64,000 nt of DNA, taken from Roseomonas elaeocarpi. Its GTDB lineage: Bacteria; Pseudomonadota; Alphaproteobacteria; Acetobacterales; Acetobacteraceae. The translations under genes and the position numbers were made by a program. Location: positions 1 to 64,000 of the forward strand of contig NZ_JBHLUN010000014.1 in assembly GCF_042433915.1 (NCBI RefSeq), read 5' to 3'. Shown piece after piece: positions 18,501 through 27,269 of the stretch. Position 1 is the first letter of the stretch; each line of letters starts with the position of its first letter. The notes under the pieces are model-generated. The model was not told where the DNA came from and did no database searches. It worked only from the letters and a program-made list of their open reading frames with translations.

Positions 18501-19823
18501 CGGGGCCAGCAGCACGGTGGCGTTGGTGCCGCCGAAGCCGAAGGAGTTCACGCCCACCACCGGCACCCCGCGGCCCGGGCCCACCAGCGGCTCGGCCACG
18601 GTCGGCACGCGCAGGTTCAGTGCGTCGAAGCCGATGTTCGGGTTGGGATTGCGGAAGTGGAGGTTGGGCGGAATGGTGCCGTGTTCCAGCACCAGCATCG
18701 CCTTGAGCAGCCCGGCCATGCCCGAAGCGGGCTCGGTATGGCCTATATTGGTTTTCACCGAGCCGATCGGCAGCGGCGTGCGGCGTTCGCGCGCCACGGC
18801 CTGGCCGATGGCCCAGGTTTCCACCGGGTCGCCCGCGGCGGTGCCGGTGCCGTGCGCCTCGAAGTAGCTGACGCGCGCGGGCTTCACCCCGGCGCGGTTG
18901 AGCACGCGGCGCATCAGCGCGGCCTGCGCCTCGGCATTGGGCAGCGACAGGCCGATGGTGCGCCCGGCGCTGTTGACGCCGGTGGCCAGCAGCACCGCGC
19001 GCACGCGGTCGCCATCGGCCATGGCCTGGTCGAGCGGCTTGAGCAGCACCGCACCCGCGCCCTCGGCCCGGACATAGCCGTCGGCCGCGGCGTCGAAGGC
19101 CTGGCAGCGGCCGACCTGCGACAGCATCGACGCCTTGGAGAAGCCGCTGAAGGCGTAAGGCGAGAGCAGCAGCTGCACGCCGCCCACCACCGCCGCCTCG
19201 ACCTCGCCCCGCGCGATCGCCTGCACCGCGTGGTGCAGCGCCACCAGCGCCGAGGAGCAGGCGGTGTCGATCGTTTGTGCCGGGCCGCGCAGGTCGAACA
19301 CGTTGGTCAGCCGGTTCGCCAGGATCGACAGCGTGTTGCCGGTCATGAAGTAGCGGTCGGCGCCCGAAGGGTCGCTCAGCCGCAACTCGCCGTAATCGGT
19401 GGAGGAGCCGCCGATCCACACGCCGATCTCGCGCCCCGCCACCGCGGAAGGGCGCCAACCGGCATCCTCGAAGGCTTCCGCCGTGACCTCGAGCAGGAGG
19501 CGCTGCTGCGGGTCGGCCTCGGCCGCCTCGCGCGGGGAAAGCCCGAAGGCCACGGCGTCGAAGCCCGACACGTCGCCCAGGTGGCCCGCGGCAAAGGTGT
19601 AGGACCGGCCGGGCTCGCCCTTGCGGGGGTGGTGGAACAGCCGCTGGTTGAAGCGGCTCTCCGGCAGGGTGGACACCGCGTCGCGGCCTTCCACCAGCAG
19701 CTGCCAGAAACCCTCCAGGTCAGGTGCGCCGGGGAAACGGCACCCTGCCCCGACGATCGCCACGGCCTGGGGTGCCAGGGGGCGAACCGTCTGATCCTTG
19801 TCCCGCCGTTGCGTTCTGCGCAT
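12507..19823 (-). CDS. Multidomain type I polyketide/fatty-acid synthase (RkpA-like)
   Basis: A 2438-residue single-module synthase. KS about 18-430, with active Cys in DTACSSALVA (about 188) and His in EAHGTGTAAGDP and NIGHTEPASG. AT about 565-870, Ser in GHSVGEAAA (about 643), specificity motif YAFH nearer the malonyl type. DH about 915-1200, with DHQLGGEAVMP (His about 947) and the Asp in RLDGALQ (about 1108). A degenerate methyltransferase-like region about 1330-1530. ER about 1700-2000 (GGAGAVGLAALQ). KR about 2030-2220 (TGGTNGFGL; Tyr in GQGNYVAANAA). ACP about 2340-2400 (GLDSLGG). All reducing domains appear intact, so a saturated chain is expected. No thioesterase is present; release is probably by the coupled oxoamine synthase. 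Confidence 0.95.
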   Translation of the reverse strand: MRRTQRRDKDQTVRPLAPQAVAIVGAGCRFPGAPDLEGFWQLLVEGRDAVSTLPESRFNQRLFHHPRKGEPGRSYTFAAGHLGDVSGFDAVAFGLSPREAAEADPQQRLLLEVTAEAFEDAGWRPSAVAGREIGVWIGGSSTDYGELRLSDPSGADRYFMTGNTLSILANRLTNVFDLRGPAQTIDTACSSALVALHHAVQAIARGEVEAAVVGGVQLLLSPYAFSGFSKASMLSQVGRCQAFDAAADGYVRAEGAGAVLLKPLDQAMADGDRVRAVLLATGVNSAGRTIGLSLPNAEAQAALMRRVLNRAGVKPARVSYFEAHGTGTAAGDPVETWAIGQAVARERRTPLPIGSVKTNIGHTEPASGMAGLLKAMLVLEHGTIPPNLHFRNPNPNIGFDALNLRVPTVAEPLVGPGRGVPVVGVNSFGFGGTNATVLLAPAPPAARTRAEAAAPITLADAAQAPLPPLLLSAASVAALKPLAARWRERLEATEPAALPALLRGAARFRDLRAHRLAVRGDSPASLAEALTDWAEGRRPLAVTEGQAGAPGKLAFVFSGNGAQFPAMARDAMANSRHFRDGMAAADAALRPLLGWSAAERIAEGVTEEALRGTDVAQPLLFAVQAALLHALAAEGLRPDLVLGHSVGEAAAALAAGILDLDGAARLVVARSAAQHRTVGQGRMAALALSAEEAAPLLASCGPGLEIAAFNAPRAVTVAGPAEAVARLVEAAKAQRANCIPLDLDYAFHSAAMDPVQGELLRSLRNIAPRGGALPFISTVTGAILPGEAADADYWWRNLRAPVRFREAVGAAAHEGARLFLEIGPNPVLQSYLREGTRAAQAPSQVLFSLSRRDKPESFHANDAVAAVADRVTVRGADPREGPAYGGPAERRLPLSPFARERHWLSGTHESNRLHDASHDHPLLGVRRDNETFRWTRDIDTALEPWLADHQLGGEAVMPAAGMVEMAVAAAALRFPDAAVIELATFQILRPLPLAADEARQLRCRLGDDGVVTIESRRRLAEESWTLHARGRVGEATTAALPEGAAALLPASRRVEGPEITALAARFGLDYGPAFRPVEDVLTGENRALVTLTLPEAAPADQGFHLHPVRLDGALQGLIGLLAPRVAAAAAAGEALVPVRFERLLVRRDGAAAAQAELILDRAGERSAAARLVLRDAQGAVVALAEGATLQRVRLNRGEDAQATPFRLEDLPAADPALPPPEPALAAALLAADRADEMLDLSEASMLLEGWAGAVSHRALGTLAQIPAQSPLAAALLRALEEDGLAESDAGVWHLLADEDLPAPEEIWQQVMAEQPAMAHDLATLALAAERLPAALSAQPHGSAPTLHEEAGGFDRLAEVLAAAAGALAMAWPAERPLRVLDLGGAPLTRRLGGVLAASGREVLHIVAGENRALPTARGNVSVEALNWDPAGEAACPVAVDLVVGIGTALRARSGTAVLGRLLPALREGGALLLAELLPGRMLDLVLGQEAGWWTSRPLPALPEWQDALADPAAEWSQGRAEPLRAAPWPTVLLSARRVAPAQALPTVAEPLPSLIFADTGATALRDALADLLPGATPAGLRLEDAAALPPRRLRDAAVIAVCNPDSAALPTTLAALARLASASQGSAKRFTVVIEGDDTHPQAEAVRALCRTLANEMPDLAPRRILIDAALSPAAAAARLLPELLLPGEEPELLLAQNSRRAPRLRAGLADNGPPESPSRLAVRHPGQLGTLEWDTLTPAAPGPGEVSVRVEAAGLNFRDLMWAQGLLPEETLQDGFAGPGLGMEFAGTVEAAGLGVSLRPGMRVFGFAPRALASHALTRAEAIAPIPEGLGFAAAATVPVAFLTAAWALESCARVLPGERVLVHGGAGAVGLAALQVARAAGARVAMTAGTEAKRAFLRAAGAELVLDSRDPGFADVLRRSWPEGVDVVLNSLAGEAMERSIALLRPWGRFIELGKRDYAEDRRIAVRPFRKNISYFGVDVDQLPAARPAEAARIIESLCARLASGELMPLPRITRRAEEVEEAFRTLQASAHIGKIVVIPPRVAAAEAPRWQAPQGAVVITGGTNGFGLECAKWLAANGASRLALVSRRGAAATGIEAAVTALAALGARASVHACDATDAEALGAVLRALRAEGPIGGVVHAAAVFDDGAVEALDTARFARVLLPKLAAAENLDVLTREDAPELFLLFSSATTPLGNPGQGNYVAANAALEAMARARRARGLPALAVGWGPISDAGVLARDTGTAATLARRLGVESMTARDALDRLPELLSGPRPVVHLARLGWRRLGAALPVLREPAFAMVREAGGGAAEVEDMRAHLTALPVEEARTLLVRLAAEELGRILRLPVEAMPADMPVARLGLDSLGGLELRGALEQRLGLSVPLAAVTEDLTLGSLAARVIEGLHGGRSEETQVAVLLEQFEPSAAQRNDVVQEAAE

Positions 19824-19833
19824 TTCTAAAACT

Positions 19834-21228
19834 TTACGTTGCAGTGCGGTCGCTGACCAGAGCGTTGGTCAGGATACTCTCATGCAAATCGTGTTCCGGC
19901 GGTTTCGCCTGCCGCGCGGCGCCGCCCGGTGTTTCGCAGCCCGTGACGCGCGCCAGCAGCGCGTCCACGCGGCGGAAATGATCGTCCCAGCCGGGCGCGT
20001 GCCAGCCCTCGAGGCGCGACAGCTGCGCCGCGCGGGCCGGGCTGTCGGGCTGCGCGTAGTCGAGCACCAGCTCGCGCCAGCCGGCACCGTCGAGCGGGTC
20101 GAGGTAGTCGGGCACGGTTCCGCCGACCTCGCGCAGGGCGGGCAGGTCGGAGCAGATCGCCGGCACGCCCAGCGCCAGCGCCTCGGCGAGCGGGAGGCCG
20201 TAGCCCTCCACGAAGGAAGGGAACAGCAACGCGCGGGCGCCGCGCAGCAGGTCCGACACCCGCCGGTCGGGCAGCTGCCCGAGCTCGTGCACCGTGCCGC
20301 GCAGCACCGCGGAGCGGTCGAGGATGTCGACGATGTTCTCGTTCTCCCAGCCGCGGCGGCCCACGATCAGCAGGCGCGGCGTTTCGGCGCCGTAAACCCG
20401 CACGAGGTCGCGCCACAGGTGCAGCAGGAGAAGATGGTTCTTTCGTGGCTCGATCGTGCCGATGGTGATGAAGTAGGGCTCCTGCCGCACCGGGGGCCCG
20501 GGGATCGGCGCGGGCGGCTCGATGCCCAGCGGCGCGACCAGCACCGGCGGCGGCAGGGCGCGGGCGCGCAGGTGGGGTGCCAGCACGTTGGCGGTGTCGA
20601 GCGAGTTGGCGATCACCCCGTCGGCCAGCGCCGCGGTGGTGGCGATGCGGCGCAGGTGGCGCCCCGACTGTCCGGGGCGGGCATATTCCGGGTGGGTGGC
20701 GGGGATCAGGTCGTGGATCAGCGGCACGAAGGCGCAGCCCCGCGCGCGCAGGGCGCGGATCGGCCCCTGACGCTCCAGCGCGCGGTGCGACACCAGCAGG
20801 AAGGCCTTCGGACCGGGGCGGTTCAGCACGGACCGCAGCGACCCGACGCCCAACCCCAGCGTGGTACGCAGGCGCAGGCGGCCGGCCAGCCGCTTGGCGG
20901 CCTGGGCCTCGGGACCGGGTTCGCCTTCCAGCTGCCCGGACCAGGCGGCGCTCAGCGCCACCACCAGCTCCACCACCGCGGCGTGGGGCAGCACGCTCCA
21001 GCCGCCGGCGGGCGTGCCGGCCACGAAGGTGCAGCGCGAGGCGGGCAGCCCGGCCCAGCGCCGGGCATAGGCGAATTCCACGCGGTCGATGCCCGAAGGG
21101 GCCATCTTGCCGCCCGAGGCCAGCAGGCGCGACACGTCGAGCACGATGTGCGGCGTGGTCGCGGAAATCTTGGTCTGTCCTTCGCGCACCAGCGGGATGT
21201 CTCCGGACATGGAGGATCCGTCACCCAA
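19834..21228 (-). CDS. GT4-family glycosyltransferase
   Basis: A 464-residue GT-B glycosyltransferase. The C-terminal domain has ITIGTIEPRKNH (about residues 245-256), RLLIVGRRGWEN and the nucleotide-sugar motif SFVEGYGLPLAEALALG (about 340), with the EX7E pair. The N-terminal acceptor domain contains FVPLIHDLIPATHPEY. It starts at 21228 or the Met at 21210. It lies 10 bases before the synthase gene on the same strand, so it likely leads the capsule/lipid operon. Sugar and acceptor are unknown. Confidence 0.9.
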   Translation of the reverse strand: MGDGSSMSGDIPLVREGQTKISATTPHIVLDVSRLLASGGKMAPSGIDRVEFAYARRWAGLPASRCTFVAGTPAGGWSVLPHAAVVELVVALSAAWSGQLEGEPGPEAQAAKRLAGRLRLRTTLGLGVGSLRSVLNRPGPKAFLLVSHRALERQGPIRALRARGCAFVPLIHDLIPATHPEYARPGQSGRHLRRIATTAALADGVIANSLDTANVLAPHLRARALPPPVLVAPLGIEPPAPIPGPPVRQEPYFITIGTIEPRKNHLLLLHLWRDLVRVYGAETPRLLIVGRRGWENENIVDILDRSAVLRGTVHELGQLPDRRVSDLLRGARALLFPSFVEGYGLPLAEALALGVPAICSDLPALREVGGTVPDYLDPLDGAGWRELVLDYAQPDSPARAAQLSRLEGWHAPGWDDHFRRVDALLARVTGCETPGGAARQAKPPEHDLHESILTNALVSDRTAT

Positions 21229-21531
21229 CTCATCGTCCTCCGCTAAAGCGACCGGACGCGTTCCCCCTTTCTGGAGGCCGTCGTCTTCGGCAACGGCACC
21301 GGCGTGACCATGACTGACACCGGCACTGGTTTCTAGCTTAACCGTTCGTCAATCATCAATCTCACAAAAGATACGATGCCGTAAAATTTATGTTGCAGCC
21401 ACAACCATGGCGATAGTGACGTGAGGCGCCGAAAGGATCTGCGGCTCCGTTCGGCGGTTCCCAATTGCCAAGACCAAGATTTTGCGGCAGCGCGAAGGCA
21501 GGCGGACAGTGTTTCAGGCGGGAGTGAAGAT
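21229..21531. promoter_or_regulatory. AT-rich divergent promoter region
   Basis: About 300 bases between the glycosyltransferase and FIST genes. The section 21335-21415 is markedly AT-richer than the surroundings and must contain promoters for the capsule-type operon (minus) and the FIST-kinase pair (plus). No specific operator was recognised. Confidence 0.5.
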
Positions 21532-22739
21532 GTGATCCGGGTCGCGTTTCAGCGTCACGGGGACGCGGCCGTTGCGGCAGGCCGTTGCCTGGATGAGCTG
21601 GGCGGTGCCGTGCCGCGCCTGCTGATCGTCTTCTGCGGCGGCAAGCTGGACGGCGAAACCGTGCTGCGCGTCCTCCATGAGCGGCTGGGCCCGGTGCCCG
21701 TGGTGGGCGGGGCGGCGGCGGGCGCGGTGTCGCGCGCGGCCTTCGGCTACAGCGGGCTGGAGCTGCTGGTCCTGGCCTTCGGCGAGGACGACCCCCTCCC
21801 CCAGATCGTGTCGGCCGAGCTGCTGCCCGACGAGGTCGCCGGCGGCCGGCTGCTGGGCGAGCGCGTGCGCGCCACGGCGGCACCCGATGCCACGGTGCTG
21901 ATGCTGTTCGACAGCGTGGCCAGCCGGTCGCCGCTGCGGCTGCATCCCGGCAGCCTGATCGTGGAAGGCTTCGGCCAGGGGCTGGACGGGCACCCGGTGC
22001 GACTCGTGGGCGGCGGCACGCTCACGGACATGAACCTGTCGGACGGTTGGGTGTTCCACGACGGGCAGGTCCACCGGCACCTGGCGGTGGCGCTGGTGTT
22101 TCCGCCCGAGGTCACGGTGGAAACCGCGATCCTCCATGGCTGCCGCCCGGTTAGCACCTTCATGGAGATCACCCGCGTCGAGGGTGCCGAGGTATACGAG
22201 CTGGACGGCCAGCCGGCGCTGGGCGTGATCGAGCGGATGCTGGGCCTGTCGCTGGGCGCCACCCGCGGGCAGGAGCTGTCGCTGCTGGCGACGCTGGGAC
22301 AGAAGCAGGGTGACCCTTTCGGCGACTACGACGAGAACGACTACGTCAACCGCCTGATCCTGAGTGCCAATCCCGAGACCGGCTCGGTGACGCTGTTTGA
22401 ACCGGATTTCCGGCAGGGCGCGCTGGTGCAGATCATGGCGCGCGACAACATGCTGATGCTCGACTCCGTGCGCGCCGGCATGGCGGGCCTGCATTCGGCG
22501 CTGAGCGATCCGTCCTGCTTCCTCGCCCTCTATATCGACTGCGCCGGCCGGGCGAGCGCGCGTTCCGGCGCCCCGGTCGAGGAAGTGGAGATGGTGCTGC
22601 GCGGCCTGCCGCCCGGCGTGCCCTTCGCCGGCTTCTATTCGGGCGTGGAGATCGCGCCTTTCGAGGGCTACAGCCGGCCGCTGGACTGGACCGGCGTGAT
22701 GACGGTGCTGCGCGTCGGCGAGGGGCGGGCGGAGGACGC

Positions 22740-22743
<4 letters not shown>
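21532..22743 (+). CDS. FIST domain sensory protein
   Basis: About 403 residues with FIST-N (about 1-200; LLIVFCGGKLDGETVL, VVGGAAAGAVSRAAFGY) and FIST-C (about 215-370; YELDGQPAL, NRLILSANPETGSV) domains; the end has GLPPGVPFAGFYSGVEIAP. FIST proteins bind small ligands, probably amino acids, and feed signalling proteins. The GTG at 21532 is preceded by GGGAG; the frame is open to 21421 but the added residues are not FIST-like. The stop overlaps the kinase GTG start as GTGA, so the two are translationally coupled and probably form a sensor-transmitter pair. Confidence 0.9.
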
Positions 22744-24203
<1,460 letters not shown>

Positions 24204-24654
24204 CGGCTGCCATGCCCGACGGGCGTCGGCGGCGCACAGGTCGCGGCACGCCGTGGCGGCCGTAGCCCGGCCCGCAGCGGCCGGAGCGGTACGCGAGGCC
24301 GGGTTCGGGCAGGATGTCTGCACGTCCTCCGGCCGCGCGGCGGGGTGAGCGCCGCCTGATCCGGGCCGTGACGCGGCACCACGCGGCCCCCGTCGCGACC
24401 TGTTCGCGCAGCCCTCCCGCCGGGGCTACGCGCCGTGGCGCCAGGGCCCCGGGTGCTTCCCGGATGGCGTTCAGCAGCTTTCCCCGGGCGGCCCGTGCCG
24501 CCGGAGTTTTCCGGGCGGCCTGCATCACCGGGCTGTCCCGCAGGGCTGATACCATCGGGCTGCTTCGCCCAGTTCACGCCATCAGGTTTCCCCACCCGGC
24601 TCATGCCACCGGGTTTTCTCACCCGGCTCACGCCGTCGGATTGTCCCACGTGGC
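24204..24654. other. Repeat-containing intergenic region
   Basis: About 450 bases between the convergent kinase and desaturase genes. The desaturase-proximal part is a degenerate tandem array of 27-bp units (24553-24660). The rest is GC-rich with CCGGG-type fragments of the same family. No credible gene; frames through it give collagen-like low-complexity peptides. Confidence 0.6.
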
Positions 24655-24660
24655 TCACGC
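24553..24660. repeat. Four degenerate 27-bp tandem repeats
   Basis: Contiguous units at 24553-24579, 24580-24606, 24607-24633 and 24634-24660, each ending (C/T)TCA(C/T)GC and containing CGGG/CAGG plus CCC blocks. The last unit overlaps the stop codon of the desaturase (24655-24657). There are no spacers, so it is not a CRISPR. A stretch CCCGGCTCATGCCACCGGG resembles part of the 15-bp array at 27086-27265. Confidence 0.8.
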
Positions 24661-25842
24661 CACGATGCCGGGCGGCGTGGCGGCCAGGGTCGCGAGGTTG
24701 GCGTCCACCGCGCGGAGCAGGCCCCAGTTCTCGGTGTAGCCGGCCGGAAAGCCCGGCGAGCCCGCGTCGGAGTCCTGCTGGCGCGCGTGGGCGTAGGTGG
24801 TCCACTTGCGGTTGGCCGGGCGGCGGTGGTGGAAGTCGTGGCAGGGGGCGTCGCCCACCATCACGAAGACGCGCGAGAACAGCGTGGCGGTCAGCGTGTT
24901 GGCCCACCAGAACGCCCAGAGCACGAAGCCGCGCAGCGTGGTGGCGCGCTCGGCCGGGGGCATGGCGCCGGGAAAGACGCCGGTGGTGGAGGCGCAGACG
25001 AAGGCCTTGCCGCGCGCCTGGATCAGCTCGACCTCGGGGAAGCGGTGCTCGCACAGGATGCGGAACACGGTGGCGATCTGCAGCAGCACCGTCAGCGGCA
25101 GGATCCAGGCCACCAGGAACTCCGTCAGCGTGCCGGTCGCCGCGGCGATGGCGAAGGCGGCGCCGTAGGCGGCACGGCTGGTCCAGTCGTGCTGGCGGTC
25201 ACCGCCGAACATCGCGGACTTGATGCGCTTGATCATGAAGGTGCCGTGGAACTTCGGGGAGACGAGGTTCACGACCACGCGGCGCCACAGCTCGCGCTTG
25301 CTGACGCCAGGCTCCAGCCGGCAGATGCCGAACACGAAGCCGGTGAACTCATCCTCGTCGGTCAGCATCTTGTTGGCGGAGTGATGCAGCATGTGCTCGC
25401 GCTGGTAGTCTTCGAAGCGCTTGAACAGCAGCAGCGCCGAGACGAGGCGGCCGACGGTGCGGTTGCGCTCGCGCGTCTTGAAGACGGTGCCGTGCGAGCA
25501 GTGGTGGAAGATCACCACTTGGAACACGCCCAGCCCCGAGGAGGTCGCGGTCAGCCCCACGAACAGCATCGCGGCCGCGAGCCACAGCGGCATCGCCACC
25601 GCCAGCGCCAGCACGCTCAGCAGCACGCCCGCCGCCATGGCGCCCAGCGCGCCGGCGACGAAGCTGTGCGCCGGGCGCTCGGGCGCATCCTCGCCCGGAG
25701 CGGGCTTGGCGGTGATCCAGGTCAGGAAGGGCTGTATCGCGCGGGGCAGGCGTTCGGCCATGCGCCCGCGCGGGTCGTCACGCAGGAAAGAGGCGGAGTG
25801 AAGCTGCGCCGGATCCGGCTGGCGGGAGGGAAGAAATGACAT
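24655..25842 (-). CDS. Membrane fatty acid desaturase family protein
   Basis: A 395-residue integral membrane di-iron enzyme. The three histidine boxes are HHCSHG (about residues 113-118), HMLHHSANK (about 150-158) and HDFHHRRP (about 330-337). Hydrophobic stretches at about 60-105 and 225-265 plus one before the third box give the usual membrane layout. Such enzymes desaturate or hydroxylate acyl chains or carotenoids; regiospecificity cannot be read. The start at 25842 (MSFLPSRQP) is preferred over 25887 because GAGCGAGAAAA lies upstream. A nested inverted repeat lies just upstream (25889-25943). Confidence 0.88.
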   Translation of the reverse strand: MSFLPSRQPDPAQLHSASFLRDDPRGRMAERLPRAIQPFLTWITAKPAPGEDAPERPAHSFVAGALGAMAAGVLLSVLALAVAMPLWLAAAMLFVGLTATSSGLGVFQVVIFHHCSHGTVFKTRERNRTVGRLVSALLLFKRFEDYQREHMLHHSANKMLTDEDEFTGFVFGICRLEPGVSKRELWRRVVVNLVSPKFHGTFMIKRIKSAMFGGDRQHDWTSRAAYGAAFAIAAATGTLTEFLVAWILPLTVLLQIATVFRILCEHRFPEVELIQARGKAFVCASTTGVFPGAMPPAERATTLRGFVLWAFWWANTLTATLFSRVFVMVGDAPCHDFHHRRPANRKWTTYAHARQQDSDAGSPGFPAGYTENWGLLRAVDANLATLAATPPGIVA

Positions 25843-26363
25843 GTATATTTTCTCGCTCTGGTTGTGTTCGGCAGAATAGACTGTCACTGTCTTGCCGAAC
25901 GACGCTTTCGTTCGCGTCCGAAACGAGAAGGTGCCGGCAAGACACGCGCACAGGAATATGCGTGCTGCCGAGCATCGAGATACATACGTCGCGCGAAATG
26001 TCTTGCGCCTTTAGCGAAGCGGCACCCTGGCTTCTTCCGGAACATTAGAAGAACGTTTCGCCTCGGGCGGTTGCCGCCCGACCGGTGTCGCCTCGCGGTT
26101 GCCGCGAAACACGGAAGTGGCCGCGTCCAATGGCGACCCGGCCGATGGCGAGGGCCACGCTGCTGCGGGCCCTGGCGATACAGTGCGTAAGAGGATGGGC
26201 CACGGTGCGGCCGGGATCATCCGGCAGCGGTGCGACGGGCGCAACGGTTGCGCGCGTCGGCCACCCGGAAGGCCGGGCGGGAGCGGGACGGTTCCGCCTC
26301 CGGCAGCGGCGAGGCAGCCCGGCGCCCGGATCGGGTCAGCACCCCGGTGCCGGGGCGCGCCGG
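25843..26363. other. Upstream region of the desaturase
   Basis: About 520 bases between the desaturase start and the methyltransferase stop. Contains the nested inverted repeat 25889-25943 and a moderately AT-rich stretch (25850-26050) that probably holds the desaturase promoter. Nothing recognisable from about 26050 to 26363. Confidence 0.55.
25889..25943 (-). promoter_or_regulatory. Nested inverted repeat in the desaturase 5' region
   Basis: GTCTTGCCG (25889-25897) and CGGCAAGAC (25935-25943) are a perfect 9-bp inverted pair. Between them TTTCG and CGAAA form a shorter inner stem. It ends about 47 bases upstream of the desaturase start and could be a leader RNA hairpin or an operator. Function unproven. 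Confidence 0.45.
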
Positions 26364-27269
26364 TCAGGGCCGCAGGCGCCAGACCGTGACTTCGCGCTGG
26401 TCGCGGTCCTCTAACTCCCGAGTCGTGGGCACCAGGAAGCGGGGGCCTGCCTCCATCCCCTCGCGCGGGAGGTAGGCACGGCCGGGGTCGGCCACCCAGA
26501 CCTCAACCCCCTCACCCGCGAGGCGCCGCAGCCAGGGCAGGATGTGGCCGGTCATCGGCGCCTCGTAGCAGACGTCGCCGGCCAGCACGACGTCCCAGCG
26601 CCGCAGTGCCTCGCCCGACGAATCCCGGGGCGCACCCCGCAGCCCCTCGCCCACCACGTCGCCGCAGATGTCGCGCACGGGGGCGCCGTTGTGCCGGGCG
26701 TTGAGGCGGGTGGCGGCGCAGGCCAGCGGGTCGAGCTCGGCCGCCTCCACGACCGTCGCCCCGGCGCGATGGCAGGCGATCGCGGCGAGGCCGCCGCCGG
26801 CCGCGAAGTCCAGCACGCGCCGGCCGCGGACGCGCGCGGGCTCATCCAGCACCAGCCGTGCCAGGGCCTGGCTGCCGGGCCAGGCAAAGGCCCAGAAAGG
26901 TGGCTCGATGCCTTCCTGCGCCAGCCAGCGCTCGGTGGCCTGCCAGATCGGCGTGATCTCGGTGGCGAGGTGGAGCTCGATCTCCGGGACCAGGGGCGGC
27001 CGGGCCAGAACCGTGTGGTCGCGCACGAAGCGCTCGTCGGCCGCGGCGTCGCGCGGCGCCGGTGCGGGGCCGTGCGCCGCCGTCCCGGTTCCGGGTTCAT
27101 CCCGGCTCAATGCATCCGGGCCAAGCTCATCCCGGCTGGGTTCGCCCCGACCGGGTTCGCCCTGAATGGATTCACCAGGGTTGGCTTCGCCCGAGCCGGG
27201 TTCACCGGAGCTGACGCCGCCCAGGCTGGGTCTGTTCTGGCCGGGTTTGTTCTGGCCGGGATCGTTCAC
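26364..27269 (-). CDS. Class I SAM methyltransferase, ETF-beta lysine methyltransferase-like
   Basis: A 301-residue protein. Catalytic part about 85-300: FWAFAWPGSQALARLV precedes motif I VLDFAAGGGLAAIA, with ELDPLACAATRLNA and LAGDVCYEAPMT downstream. This pattern matches the METTL20-type family that methylates the electron transfer flavoprotein beta subunit, also found in alphaproteobacteria. The GTG start (27269) overlaps the ubiA stop by four bases. Odd: the first about 60 residues are pentapeptide repeats (GEPGx-like) encoded by the 15-bp tandem array, so the real protein may start later. Substrate assignment is by resemblance only. Confidence 0.82.
   Translation of the reverse strand: MNDPGQNKPGQNRPSLGGVSSGEPGSGEANPGESIQGEPGRGEPSRDELGPDALSRDEPGTGTAAHGPAPAPRDAAADERFVRDHTVLARPPLVPEIELHLATEITPIWQATERWLAQEGIEPPFWAFAWPGSQALARLVLDEPARVRGRRVLDFAAGGGLAAIACHRAGATVVEAAELDPLACAATRLNARHNGAPVRDICGDVVGEGLRGAPRDSSGEALRRWDVVLAGDVCYEAPMTGHILPWLRRLAGEGVEVWVADPGRAYLPREGMEAGPRFLVPTTRELEDRDQREVTVWRLRP
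27086..27265. repeat. Twelve degenerate 15-bp tandem repeats
   Basis: Twelve back-to-back 15-base units, such as CCCGGCTGGGTTCGC, CCCGACCGGGTTCGC and TCTGGCCGGGTTTGT. On the minus strand they encode a five-residue period (NDPGQ, NKPGQ, GEPGS, GEPGR) at the N-terminus of the methyltransferase. A multiple of three keeps the frame open. Related sequence occurs beside the desaturase at 24553-24660. Confidence 0.9.

Noticed and set aside
12507..19823. Reading the synthase as an antibiotic-type polyketide cluster
   Set aside because: There is only one module, with no tailoring, resistance or transport genes; the neighbours are capsule-type genes, which favours a lipid-anchor role.
15612..19829. 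A very long plus-strand frame (about 1400 codons) opposite the synthase gene
   Set aside because: Composition is Arg/Gln/His/Gly-rich with no domain; it is the antisense shadow of a strongly supported synthase with complete motifs.
24553..24660. CRISPR-like tandem repeats
   Set aside because: Units are contiguous and degenerate without unique spacers; no cas genes are present.
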